Positions 35,630 to 44,370 of a DNA stretch of 64,000 nucleotides are shown piece after piece. The position numbers were made by a program, and so were the translations under genes. Within the stretch, counting starts at the first letter, position 1, and every line of letters starts with the position of its first letter. The notes under the pieces were generated by a model. It was not told where the DNA came from. It was given only the letters and a program-made list of their open reading frames with translations, and did not search any database. Source of the stretch: Bradyrhizobium jicamae (GTDB lineage Bacteria > Pseudomonadota > Alphaproteobacteria > Rhizobiales > Xanthobacteraceae); NCBI RefSeq assembly GCF_018130695.1, contig NZ_JAFCJX010000011.1, positions 124,001 to 188,000 on the forward strand. The letters are read 5' to 3'.

Positions 35630-36022
35630 GCAATGCTCCCGTAATTTCCTCAGCCTGGGGATAATCCCAAATCAGCTGGTAAAGTCCGGCATTATCCGAA
35701 TTGTCGGTAAAGGGGCGGTTACTTCGATGCCGAACAGGCTGGCCCTTCGAATGAAAAGGTAATAAGTAACCTGGCGTTGAGTCTCTTTCGATCGCGCGCC
35801 GTATCGCGTCCGCGCCAGGTCGCAAGGCGTATGTACAACGCCATCGACGATAGAGCATGATGCGGGACAGTTTGCAGCGGTTTTCCCACCAGATGATGCT
35901 CGAGCCGACCGGCGTTCCCACCAATCTTGGTTGTTGCCTGGATTTCGGTTGCTGCGCGTTCCCAGCGTTGATTTCGAGTTCTTCCTTGGCGCATCGCGAT
36001 GCCCCTTTTCAGGAGACCTTGA
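35630..36022. other. 393-base divergent intergenic region
   Basis: No gene is supported between the response regulator and the hybrid kinase. It contains a degenerate AGCATGAT-type repeat (35851-35904) and, at its right end, AGGAG (36011-36015) before the kinase GTG. Promoters for both genes must lie here, but none can be assigned with confidence. Confidence 0.5.
35851..35904. repeat. degenerate copy of the AGCATGATC dispersed repeat
   Basis: It begins TAGAGCATGATGCGGGACAG and ends GATGATGCTCGAG, with GCAGCGGTTTTCCCA in the middle. This follows the order of the first hairpin of the 26128 element (GAAGCGGTTTTCCG). The second hairpin is missing. Confidence 0.65.
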
Positions 36023-38803
36023 GTGCCGGCGGGAAGCGACCGTAGCATCTTCCTATCGACGCTGCCGGCCTCGCGCGGCGAAAAGACCGCCGCGCTGACC
36101 GTCGTTGCGATCTCGGCCGTGCTGTTTGCGGTCGCGCTTCCCTTTGCCGGGACGCCGCTGCTGCAGGTGCCGGCCTTCGTCGCCAGCTATCAGGCGGCGC
36201 TCGCGATCAGCGACATCATCACCGCCGTCCTGCTGCTCTCGCAGTTTGCCATCCTGCGCTCGCGCGCGCTGTTGATGCTGGCGAGCGGCTATCTGTTCAC
36301 GGCCGCCGCTGCGGTGACGCACGCCCTCACCTTCCCCGGGCTGTTTGCGCCGCAGGGGTTGCTCGGCGCCGGCCCGCAGACCACGGTCTGGCTCTACATG
36401 ATCTGGCACGGCGTATTCCCGCTGCTGGCACTCGGCTACGCCCTGTCGAAGGGCAAGGACGGCGGCGCCAGGATCCGCGGCTCGACCTGGCGCGCGGCGG
36501 TCGGCAGCATCCTTGCCGTGATCGGCGCGATGGCCATCCTGGCCTGGCTCGTCACCGCGCATCACGACCTGCTGCCGATCCTGCTCCGCGGCGGCCACTA
36601 CACCGCGACGATGATCGTGGTGGTGTCGACGATCTGGTGCCTCTGCCTGGCCACGCTGGCGGTGCTGTTCGTCCGCAAGCCGCATTCGGTGATCGACGTC
36701 TGGCTGATGGTGGTGCTGTGCGCCTGGCTGTTCGACATCGCGATGTCGGCGATGCTCAACGTGGCGCGCTACGATCTCGGCTTCTATCTCGGCCGCATCT
36801 ACGGCCTGTGCGCCGCGAGCTTCGTGCTGGCGGTGCTGCTGATCGACAATGTCGCGCTGCAGGCCGAGATGGCGCGGCTGCTCGGCGTCGCCCGCCGGCA
36901 GGCCGAGAGCGAGCGCGACTATCATGCCGAGCGCGAGCGGCTGTTCAGCGCGGTGGTGGAATCCTCCAACGACGCCATCATCACCAAGGCCCTCGACGGC
37001 ACCATCACCGGCTGGAATCGCGCCGCGGAAAACCTGTTCGGCTATTCCACGGTCGAGGCCGTCGGCCGCCGCATCGATATCATCGTGCCGCCGGAACGGC
37101 GCGAGGAGGTCGACGAGATCCTCGCGCGTGTCGGCATCGGCGAGAAGATCGAACATTACGAGACCGTGCGGGTCCACCAGAGCGGACGCGCGGTCGACGT
37201 CGCGCTCAGCATCTCCCCGATCCGCGCCGCCAACGGACAGATCGTCGGCGCCTCCAAGATCGCGCGCGACGTCACCGACACCAAGCGCGCACAGACCGCG
37301 CTCGACCGCGAGATCGAGGAACGGCAGCGCATCTTCGACAGCTCGAACGATTTGATCCTGGTGACGGACACCCAGGGCAATTTCGTCCAGGTCAGCCCGA
37401 GCTCGAAGATGATCATCGGCTACGATCCCGCGGAGATGGTCGGGCATTCGGCGGTCGAGTTCATCCATCCCGACGATCTCGAAAACACCCGCAACGAGAT
37501 GCGCGCGGCCCGCCGCGGCATGAGCAAGCGCAATTTCGAGACGCGCTACGTCTCAAAGGACGGCAAGGACGTGGCGCTGAACTGGACCGGCACCTGGTCG
37601 GAGCCGGTGCGGCGCCACTTCTTCATCGGCCGCGACCTGACCGAGAAATATGCCGCGGAGGCGCAGCTTCGCCACGCCCAGAAGATGGATGCGGTCGGCC
37701 AGCTCACCGGCGGCGTCGCGCACGACTTCAACAACATCCTCACCGTGATCACCGGCACGATCGGCATCCTGGAGGAAGCCGTCGCCGACCGGGCCGACCT
37801 CGTCGCGGTGGCGCGCCTGATCGACGAGGCCGCCGAACGCGGCGCCAATCTGACCAAGCATCTGCTCGCCTTCGCCCGCAAGCAGCCGCTGCAGCCGGCC
37901 GAGGTCGACGTCAACCGCCTGGTGCTGGAAGCCGCAAAATTGCTGCATCCGACGCTCGGCGAGCACATCGAGATCACGCCGCTGCTGGCCGAAGACGCCT
38001 GGAGCGCGATGGCGGATCCGAACCAGTTGACCACGGCGGTGCTCAACCTCGCGATCAACGCACGTGACGCCATGCCCGACGGCGGCAAGCTGACGCTGGA
38101 GACGCGCAACGTCTATCTCGACGAAGCCTATGCCGACATGAACAGCGAGGTCACGGTCGGCCATTACGTCATGGTCGCCGTGAGCGACAGCGGCACCGGC
38201 ATTCCCGCCCATCTGCTGGAAAAGGTGTTCGATCCCTTTTTCACCACCAAGGAGGTCGGCAAGGGCACCGGCCTGGGCTTGAGCATGGTGTTCGGCTTCG
38301 TCAAGCAGTCGGGCGGCCACATCAAGATCTACAGCGAGGAAGGCCACGGCACCTCGGTCAAGATCTACCTGCCGCGCGCGACCGGGCTCGGCGAGACCGC
38401 GGTGGAGGCGCAGGCCGTCGCCACGATGGCCGGCGGCGACGAGACGGTGCTGGTCGTCGAGGACGACGCGATGGTGCGCAAATACGTCCTCACCCAGGTC
38501 GAAAGCCTCGGCTACCGGACGCTGGAGGCGGCCAACGCCGCGGAAGCCCTGCACGTGCTGGATGCGACGCCTTCGGTCGACCTGCTGTTCACCGACGTCA
38601 TCATGCCCGGCGCGATGAACGGCCGGCAATTGGTCGACGAAGCGCTGAAGCGGCGGCCCGAGCTGAAGACGCTGTTCACCTCAGGCTACACCGAGAACGC
38701 CATCGTCCATCACGGACGGCTCGATACCGGCGTGTTGCTGCTGGCAAAACCGTACCGCAAGTCGGAGCTGGCGCGGATGCTGCGCACCGCGCTTGACGGT
38801 TGA
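36023..38803 (+). CDS. MASE4-PAS-PAS hybrid sensor histidine kinase
   Basis: 926 residues from a GTG with AGGAG upstream. Residues ~25-270 are a membrane sensor of MASE4 type (RSRALLMLASGYLFTAA, TFPGLFAPQGLLGAG, WLYMIWH). Two PAS domains follow (about 310-430 and 435-545), then a histidine kinase core with GGVAHDFNNILTV (phosphorylated His567) and an ATPase domain (NLAINARDAMPDGG, GTGLGLSMVFGFVKQSGG). A C-terminal receiver has Asp858 in LFTDVIMPGAMNG. The internal relay suggests an external phosphotransfer or response regulator. Signal unknown. Confidence 0.92.
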   Translation: MPAGSDRSIFLSTLPASRGEKTAALTVVAISAVLFAVALPFAGTPLLQVPAFVASYQAALAISDIITAVLLLSQFAILRSRALLMLASGYLFTAAAAVTHALTFPGLFAPQGLLGAGPQTTVWLYMIWHGVFPLLALGYALSKGKDGGARIRGSTWRAAVGSILAVIGAMAILAWLVTAHHDLLPILLRGGHYTATMIVVVSTIWCLCLATLAVLFVRKPHSVIDVWLMVVLCAWLFDIAMSAMLNVARYDLGFYLGRIYGLCAASFVLAVLLIDNVALQAEMARLLGVARRQAESERDYHAERERLFSAVVESSNDAIITKALDGTITGWNRAAENLFGYSTVEAVGRRIDIIVPPERREEVDEILARVGIGEKIEHYETVRVHQSGRAVDVALSISPIRAANGQIVGASKIARDVTDTKRAQTALDREIEERQRIFDSSNDLILVTDTQGNFVQVSPSSKMIIGYDPAEMVGHSAVEFIHPDDLENTRNEMRAARRGMSKRNFETRYVSKDGKDVALNWTGTWSEPVRRHFFIGRDLTEKYAAEAQLRHAQKMDAVGQLTGGVAHDFNNILTVITGTIGILEEAVADRADLVAVARLIDEAAERGANLTKHLLAFARKQPLQPAEVDVNRLVLEAAKLLHPTLGEHIEITPLLAEDAWSAMADPNQLTTAVLNLAINARDAMPDGGKLTLETRNVYLDEAYADMNSEVTVGHYVMVAVSDSGTGIPAHLLEKVFDPFFTTKEVGKGTGLGLSMVFGFVKQSGGHIKIYSEEGHGTSVKIYLPRATGLGETAVEAQAVATMAGGDETVLVVEDDAMVRKYVLTQVESLGYRTLEAANAAEALHVLDATPSVDLLFTDVIMPGAMNGRQLVDEALKRRPELKTLFTSGYTENAIVHHGRLDTGVLLLAKPYRKSELARMLRTALDG

Positions 38804-38857
38804 TACGCCCCGCGCGGCTGCTATATCGGATTTGACCGATAAACGCAGGCGCAGCTC

Positions 38858-39856
38858 GTGAAAAACCTCCTCACCGATATCCCCGGCGTCAATGTCGGCC
38901 ACGCTGACGACCCCGTCGTTGCCTCAGGTGTCACCGCGATCGTTTTCGATCAGCCGGCGGTGGCCGCGATCGACGTCCGCGGCGGCGGGCCCGGCACCCG
39001 CGAGAACACGCTGCTCGACCTGCACAGCGCCAACGAGGCGATCGATGCCATCACGCTGTCCGGCGGCTCGGCGCTCGGGCTCGATGCCGCCGGCGGCGTC
39101 CAGGCCTGGCTCGCCGAGCGCGGCCGCGGCCTCAAGCTCCGCGGCGCCGTGATCCCGCTGGTGCCCGGTGCGATCTGCTTCGACCTGCTCAACGGCGGCA
39201 ACAAGGCATGGGGGCGCTTTCCGCCCTATCGCGATCTGGCCTACGCCGCAGCCGATGCCGCGGCAGGCGGCGATTTCGGCCTCGGCAGCGTCGGCGCCGG
39301 CATGGGCGCGACCACCGCGACCGTGAAGGGCGGCCTCGGCTCGGCCTCGGCCACGACCGAGGACGGCGTCATGGTCGCCGCAATCGCCGTGGTCAACGCG
39401 GTCGGCAGCGTCACGGTCGGCGACGGCCCGTGGTTCTGGGCGGCGCCGTTCGAGGTGAACGGCGAGTTCGGCGGGCGCGGCCTGCCGCCGTCGTTCACGC
39501 CGGACATGCTCAGGATGCGCGTGAAAGGCGGGCCTGAGGTGAGTGCCGTCGAAAACACCACGCTGGTCGCCGTGGTCACCGATGCCAAAGTGACAAAACC
39601 GCAGGCGCGGCGGCTCGCGATGATCGCGCAGACCGGCATGGCACGCGCGATCTATCCGGTGCACGCGCCGACCGACGGCGACGTGGTGTTTGCCGCGGCC
39701 ACCGGCGTGAAGCCGATCGATCCCGTGTTCGGCCTGACGCAGCTCGGCACGGTCGCGGCCAACGTGGTGGCGCGCGCGATTGCACGTGGTGTGTTTGAGG
39801 CGACCGCGCTGCCCTTCCCCGGCGCGCTACCGAGCTGGAAGGATCGGTTCGGTTAG
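38858..39856 (+). CDS. P1/S58 family N-terminal nucleophile hydrolase (DmpA/NylC-like)
   Basis: 332 residues from a GTG. The family signatures are ITDIPGVNVGHADDP-like opening, LSGGSALGLDAAGG (68-80), GSVGAGMGATT and VKGGLGSAS. The self-cleavage site that frees the nucleophile is probably Asn233-Thr234 in VENTTLVAVV, as in NylC; DmpA uses Gly-Ser. These enzymes hydrolyse N-terminal D-amino acid or beta-amino acid amides or nylon oligomers. The substrate is unknown. It is a single gene following the kinase by 54 bases. Confidence 0.88.
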   Translation: MKNLLTDIPGVNVGHADDPVVASGVTAIVFDQPAVAAIDVRGGGPGTRENTLLDLHSANEAIDAITLSGGSALGLDAAGGVQAWLAERGRGLKLRGAVIPLVPGAICFDLLNGGNKAWGRFPPYRDLAYAAADAAAGGDFGLGSVGAGMGATTATVKGGLGSASATTEDGVMVAAIAVVNAVGSVTVGDGPWFWAAPFEVNGEFGGRGLPPSFTPDMLRMRVKGGPEVSAVENTTLVAVVTDAKVTKPQARRLAMIAQTGMARAIYPVHAPTDGDVVFAAATGVKPIDPVFGLTQLGTVAANVVARAIARGVFEATALPFPGALPSWKDRFG

Positions 39857-39890
39857 AACCAGTCGTACGCCGCCACTCCATCGAATGTCG

Positions 39891-41051
39891 CTAAAATCGC
39901 GTGGTGCCCGGATCCATGCCGAGACCTAAACGGCCCGCAACAACGTAGTTGAGGGGGCTCATCGCGACATGCTTGACTGCGGCGTTGATGTCGCGTCCTG
40001 CACGCTCCAGGGGGTTGCTCTCGAAGATGGCGCCGGCACCAGCTTCGGTTGTCAGCATTTGCACCATATTTGAGGATCCTTCCGCAGCATAGGCGCAGGC
40101 GATCCGCAGCCGAGCGCGGGCTCGCATCAGGCGAGCGTGGTCGTCATCAAGTGCAGCAATCAGCTCGGTGATCGCTTCCTTGAGGAAGGCCCGGGCGGCG
40201 CCGACAATCGCTTCGGCCCGGCCAACTGCGGACTGAACCGCCTCGCGATCTTGCAGCCGGACCGTCATCCCCATCCGGACCTTTTGCTGGGTCGCTGATG
40301 TCACGAACGCGGCCATCGCGCCGCTTGCGATGCCCAGGGTGGTGCCCGTGATCGACCAGGGAAATATCGTCAGCCCCGGTATCCGGTAGATCACACCCGC
40401 CTGGCTTGGCGCCGGGGCGATGAGATCGTGGGTGTGCTGTGCCGGCACGAAAGCGTCCGTCACCTCGAAGTCGCAACTGCCGGTACCGCGAAGCCCGGAG
40501 ACGTGCCAGGTGTCGTGAACCGTAACGCTTTCGCGCGAAAAGTAGCAGCAGATCGGCGGCTTGACGTTGTCACCGTCGTCTTTCACCGCGGCGAGCCCCA
40601 TGAAGCGGGTGGCATGCCTCGCTCCGCTGCCAAATGGCCATCTTCCGCGAACGCGATAACCGCCCGCAACAGGTTCGGCCGTTCCGACTGCACCGGTGGC
40701 GCTGACGATGAACGCATAGGGATCGGCAAACCACTCGCGCGCAATGGACTCCGGCAAATATCCTGCAACGCGGCTCATGCCACCGCCATTTGCCACGATC
40801 CATCCGATCGAGCCGTCAAGAGCCGATGCCGCTTCAACGACTTCCATGAATTCGATGGGCGACAATTCCGGACCGCCGATCGCCGACGGCAGCCACAGGC
40901 GGAACAGCCCGGCCTCGGCCAGCGCGCGAAATACAACATCAGGAAGCTTTCGGTCGCGATCGAAGAAAGCGCGGTGCTGCTCGACGAGAGGTGCAAGCAA
41001 TTCGATGGCGCGAAGGTATTCCGTCGTACGCGAGGGCGTGACAGCTAACAT
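39891..41051 (-). CDS. acyl-CoA dehydrogenase-like flavin oxidase/monooxygenase
   Basis: 386 residues from the ATG at 41051. The sequence resembles the HsaA/DszC/NmoA group of acyl-CoA-dehydrogenase-fold flavin monooxygenases: LAEAGLFRLWLPSAIGGPEL, EVVEAASALDGSIGWIVANGG and WHVSGLRGTGSCDFEV. The catalytic Glu of true acyl-CoA dehydrogenases is not obvious. The longer start at 41153 would place its ATG inside a palindromic operator and is rejected. It is divergent from a LysR gene that probably controls it. The base composition is lower in GC than the genes on either side. Confidence 0.83.
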   Translation of the reverse strand: MLAVTPSRTTEYLRAIELLAPLVEQHRAFFDRDRKLPDVVFRALAEAGLFRLWLPSAIGGPELSPIEFMEVVEAASALDGSIGWIVANGGGMSRVAGYLPESIAREWFADPYAFIVSATGAVGTAEPVAGGYRVRGRWPFGSGARHATRFMGLAAVKDDGDNVKPPICCYFSRESVTVHDTWHVSGLRGTGSCDFEVTDAFVPAQHTHDLIAPAPSQAGVIYRIPGLTIFPWSITGTTLGIASGAMAAFVTSATQQKVRMGMTVRLQDREAVQSAVGRAEAIVGAARAFLKEAITELIAALDDDHARLMRARARLRIACAYAAEGSSNMVQMLTTEAGAGAIFESNPLERAGRDINAAVKHVAMSPLNYVVAGRLGLGMDPGTTRF

Positions 41052-41136
41052 TTGGCCGCCTGTCCACTTGCAATGGGCGATGATGGCAATGTCGACGCAT
41101 GCCGGCAGCGGACGCAATATCGAATATTTTCGGTAC

Positions 41137-41155
41137 AGATGAATGAAATTCATCT
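41137..41155. promoter_or_regulatory. LysR-type operator between divergent oxidase and lysR genes
   Basis: AGATGAAT (41137-41144) and ATTCATCT (41148-41155) are perfect eight-base arms with a GAA spacer, 12 bases before the lysR ATG. Inside it is a T-N11-A pattern as favoured by LysR proteins. It most likely mediates autorepression and activation of the oxidase gene. Confidence 0.7.
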
Positions 41156-41167
41156 AGACTTCCGGGC

Positions 41168-42073
41168 ATGCGTAAACTCCCTCCCCTGGTGGAATTGCGT
41201 GCATTCGAAGCGGCGGCGCGTTGCCGGAGCTTCAAGCTGGCCGCGACCGAACTTGGGGTGACGCCAACCGCAGTGAGCCATCAAATCAAGTTGCTGGAAG
41301 CCTATTGCGGACAGCCCCTGTTTCGGCGACAGCCGCGTCCGATCACGTTGACCTGGGCCGGCGAGCAGCTCTTCCCCGTCGTGCGGGATGGCTTCACCTC
41401 CTTTGCGGAAGCAATCAACGTCGTTCGAGCCGGAGGCGCGACGGGGCGCTTGCGCATTACGACAACAAACGCCTTCGCGGCGCGGTGGCTGGTGCCACGA
41501 CTACCGCAATGGCGAAAGGCACATGCGCGGTTGAAGCTTGAAATTGTGGCCAGCGATGAAGTCCTGAGCCTGAAGAACGGCGAAGCCGACATTTCGATCC
41601 GGTATGTCCGAAGCATTCCGACCGATGGGCTTTCATTCGAGCTGACACGCGACAGGTTCCACGTCGTCGCCGCGCCCAAGCTGGTCGGAAAGCGGAAGAG
41701 GCCGTTCAGTCCGGCCGAGCTGGCGCGATTTCCGCTGATCGAGGCCGGCTGGCGTTCGAATGATGCGGAAGCACCAACCTGGCAACAATGGGAGGCCGCC
41801 GCGCGCAAACATCACAAGCACGTTCCGGATCTTTCCGGCCTCGTCAGCTTGAATTTTCGTGAAGAACTTCACGCCATCGAGGCTGCGATATCAGGCCAAG
41901 GGATCGCGATCTGCAGCGACGTGCTGGTGGCTCCCGAGCTGGCGACGGGGGCCCTCGTGAGGCTCACCGACGTGACGATGCCGGGTTGCCGTTTCTACAT
42001 CGTCCATCGGGCCAGTCATCCGAAGATGTCGTCGATCAAGGCTTTCGTCGCTTGGGCCATGTCGGCGCGATAG
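41168..42073 (+). CDS. LysR-family regulator (GcvA-like)
   Basis: 301 residues. The N-terminal helix-turn-helix reads LPPLVELRAFEAAARCRSFK ... LGVTPTAVSHQIKLLE, typical of the GcvA subgroup. The C-terminal effector domain (about 90-295) includes GRLRITTTNAFAARWLVPRL. It lies divergent from the acyl-CoA-dehydrogenase-like gene with an operator in between, the classical LysR arrangement. Effector unknown. Confidence 0.92.
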   Translation: MRKLPPLVELRAFEAAARCRSFKLAATELGVTPTAVSHQIKLLEAYCGQPLFRRQPRPITLTWAGEQLFPVVRDGFTSFAEAINVVRAGGATGRLRITTTNAFAARWLVPRLPQWRKAHARLKLEIVASDEVLSLKNGEADISIRYVRSIPTDGLSFELTRDRFHVVAAPKLVGKRKRPFSPAELARFPLIEAGWRSNDAEAPTWQQWEAAARKHHKHVPDLSGLVSLNFREELHAIEAAISGQGIAICSDVLVAPELATGALVRLTDVTMPGCRFYIVHRASHPKMSSIKAFVAWAMSAR

Positions 42074-42148
42074 CACTGTTTGTGACAACAGCGGTTTGCC
42101 AAATCCGCGAGAGCCGATGCCTGCAGAGGCCCTCTTACCCCATTAGAC

Positions 42149-42925
42149 CTACGCGCTCACCGACACCGAGGACGCAGCCTGCGCGGACACCGCCTGGGCC
42201 TGGCGCTGGATCAGCTGCTCGATGAAATTGTAGGACGAGGTCGCGTTGCTGGAGGCCGACTGCGCGGCCGGGGTCGTCATCGTGACCTTGGAGCCGTCGG
42301 CGTAGGTCATCGTGGTCGTGGTCGAGCCGTCGCTGTTGGTCGTCGAGGTGGAGGTTGCGCCGTCGAGCGCCTGCATCAGCGGATCGGAGCTCGATCCATC
42401 CGAGTTGGAGCCGTCAGTGGAGTTGCTCGCCATGTGATGATGATGGCCGTGGCCGCCATGCGAGCCCTTCAGCCCTTGCGACATCTCGTCGAGACTGACC
42501 GAGCCGTCGCCATTCTTGTCGAGCTTGGAGAAGACGTCGTCGGCCTGCGCGGTGTTGGTGCCGCCGGCGCCGAGCGCGTTCTCGAATTCGGACTTGGTGA
42601 TGCTGCCGTCGCCATTGGCGTCGATCTGCGAGAACAGGTCCTTCAGCGCATCCTGCGGGCTCGTCGCGGTCGTGCTGCTCGACCCGCTCGAGGACTGGCT
42701 TTGCGCCGCGAGCAGCGCGCTCATGGTCTCCGGCGAGATCTGCGCGCAGCCGCTGCCGCCCGATCCGACGCTGGTGCTGCTGCCGGTCGAGCTCGCGGCG
42801 CCCGGCAGGGCGTCGAACAGGCCGCTGCTTTGGGTATTCGATTGGGTCGACGAGGACGAGTTCGTCGAGGTCAACGACTTCAAGAGATCGATGGCGGACG
42901 ACGCAGCGCCAAGGGCAAACAACAT
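42149..42925 (-). CDS. EF-hand calcium-binding protein with low-complexity and His-rich segments
   Basis: 258 residues from the ATG at 42925. Two canonical EF-hand loops are present: DANGDGSITKSEF (about 103-115) and DKNGDGSVSLDEM (about 137-149). Between and after are Ser/Gly/Thr-rich linkers and a cluster HGGHGHHHHM (about 156-165) that might bind metals. No signal peptide. The C-terminus is a helix (YNFIEQLIQRQAQAVSAQ). Calcium binding is expected from the loops; physiological role unknown. It is divergent from rpe. Confidence 0.85.
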   Translation of the reverse strand: MLFALGAASSAIDLLKSLTSTNSSSSTQSNTQSSGLFDALPGAASSTGSSTSVGSGGSGCAQISPETMSALLAAQSQSSSGSSSTTATSPQDALKDLFSQIDANGDGSITKSEFENALGAGGTNTAQADDVFSKLDKNGDGSVSLDEMSQGLKGSHGGHGHHHHMASNSTDGSNSDGSSSDPLMQALDGATSTSTTNSDGSTTTTMTYADGSKVTMTTPAAQSASSNATSSYNFIEQLIQRQAQAVSAQAASSVSVSA

Positions 42926-43175
42926 GACCAAACTCCGACAGCACCGTGCACGGTGCGCGCTCTACTCTTGGCCAAAGTCGAGCAAGCGCTGTGCCATGGT
43001 GAAAAACCCAATGAAATCGGGCCTTTTCGCAATCGGCGGAGTTCCCTGCACCGGGCAGAAACTGCCGTCGGCGGCAGATTTTTCCGCCCACAACGCTTTG
43101 CCGTTGATTGCTCACCACACTGCTGCGTGTTAGGCGGAATGACCCGGTGCGCCCTCGTAAGTCTCGGAAGAGCAC

Positions 43176-43877
43176 ATGACTCAAGCCTTCACTCCGCGTC
43201 CCCTCGTCATCGCGCCGTCGATCCTGGCGTCCGACTTCTCCAAGCTCGGCGAAGAGGTCCGCGCCGTCGACCAAGCCGGCGCCGACTGGATCCATCTCGA
43301 CGTGATGGACGGGCATTTCGTGCCGAACATCTCCTACGGCCCCGACGTCATCAAGGCGATGCGGCCGCATACCAGGAAGATCTTCGACGCCCATCTGATG
43401 ATATCGCCCTGCGATCCCTATCTCGAAGCCTTCGCCAAGGCCGGCTGCGATCACATCACGGTTCATGCCGAGGCCGGTCCGCATCTGCATCGTTCGCTGC
43501 AGGCGATCCGCGCGCTCGGCAAGAAGGCCGGTGTCTCGATCAATCCGGGCACGCCGGCGAGCGCGATCGAATATGTGCTCGACCTGGTCGACCTCGTGCT
43601 GGTGATGTCGGTCAATCCCGGCTTCGGCGGCCAGGCCTTCATCCGCTCGGCGCTCGGCAAGATCCGCGACATCCGGGCGATGACCGCGGGCCGTCCGATC
43701 GACATCGAGGTCGACGGCGGCGTCGGCCCCGATGTCGCCGGCGAGCTGGCCGCCGCCGGCGCTAACGCGCTGGTCGCCGGCTCCGCGGTGTTCAAGGGCG
43801 GCACGCTCGAGGCCTATAAGACCAACATCGGCGCGATCCGCAACGCCGCCGCGCAGGCCCGCGGGGAAGCGATCTAG
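43176..43877 (+). CDS. rpe: ribulose-phosphate 3-epimerase
   Basis: 233 residues, the usual length. TIM-barrel motifs are PLVIAPSILASDFSKLGEEV, WIHLDVMDGHFVPNIS (metal His and Asp), DAHLMI, VMSVNPGFGGQ and EVDGGVGPDV. It interconverts ribulose 5-phosphate and xylulose 5-phosphate in the Calvin and pentose phosphate cycles. It is a single gene here, not beside cbb genes. A ten-base hairpin lies 28 bases after the stop. Confidence 0.96.
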   Translation: MTQAFTPRPLVIAPSILASDFSKLGEEVRAVDQAGADWIHLDVMDGHFVPNISYGPDVIKAMRPHTRKIFDAHLMISPCDPYLEAFAKAGCDHITVHAEAGPHLHRSLQAIRALGKKAGVSINPGTPASAIEYVLDLVDLVLVMSVNPGFGGQAFIRSALGKIRDIRAMTAGRPIDIEVDGGVGPDVAGELAAAGANALVAGSAVFKGGTLEAYKTNIGAIRNAAAQARGEAI

Positions 43878-43905
43878 ACTTTCGTCTCATCGTTAGCGAC
43901 CCCGT

Positions 43906-43930
43906 CGCGACGGACGCGCTGTCCGTCGCG
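43906..43930 (+). terminator. hairpin after rpe
   Basis: CGCGACGGAC / GTCCGTCGCG, ten exact bases around GCGCT, starting 28 bases after the rpe stop. No T run follows, so it may be a Rho-dependent end or an mRNA-stability element. Confidence 0.55.
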
Positions 43931-44041
43931 GCGATGTTGCGTTGCCGCAGCAATTATTCGTCCGACTCCGTATTCGACCGGACTTCACGGAGTCCTGCAA
44001 ATCACTGCAAGAGGGGTGCACTGATTCTTTGGGAGTGCACC

Positions 44042-44179
44042 ATGACGATGACCCTGGTTTGGACTGGCGTTGCGTTCTGGCTTGGTTTGAACGCGGCGCT
44101 GGCCGCCCGCTACGTCTACATCGCGCTTCCGGACCTGACGTCGTCGGCCAAGATCATCGAGCTGCCGCGCAAGGGCTAA
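44042..44179 (+). CDS. 45-residue single-span membrane protein
   Basis: The ATG at 44042 follows GGGAG (44030-44034). Residues 4-28 are hydrophobic (LVWTGVAFWLGLNAALAARY), a likely single membrane span, followed by a short charged tail (SSAKIIELPRKG). It is too short for most gene callers, but the site spacing and composition support it. Function unknown. The next small ORF begins five bases after its stop. Confidence 0.6.
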   Translation: MTMTLVWTGVAFWLGLNAALAARYVYIALPDLTSSAKIIELPRKG

Positions 44180-44183
44180 GCAC

Positions 44184-44369
44184 GTGCCCGCCGTGATCGT
44201 GAAGCGGCAGCCGAAGCGCAGGTGCCATATCCCGAAGCGTCCGCATCCGGACATCGAGTTCTTCTTCAACAAATACGACCGCAAATCCGCTGTGACGTCG
44301 CACGATGACGGAACCGGATTTGATGGCATCGAGCTGGACGACCAGCTCCATCCACCGAACGGGCGCTGA
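44184..44369 (+). CDS. 61-residue hypothetical protein
   Basis: It begins with GTG at 44184, five bases after the stop of the preceding small gene, so it may be read by coupling. The protein is basic at the N-terminus (VKRQPKRRCHIPKRP) and acidic at the end (SHDDGTGFDGIELDD). No membrane segment. No family recognised. The stop lies next to the convergent stop of the kinase-Usp gene. It may not be real. Confidence 0.4.
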   Translation: MPAVIVKRQPKRRCHIPKRPHPDIEFFFNKYDRKSAVTSHDDGTGFDGIELDDQLHPPNGR

Positions 44370-44370
44370 T

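Noticed and set aside
41052..41153. Longer start of the acyl-CoA-dehydrogenase-like gene
   Set aside because: Its ATG falls inside a palindromic operator, and the added residues are not typical of the family.
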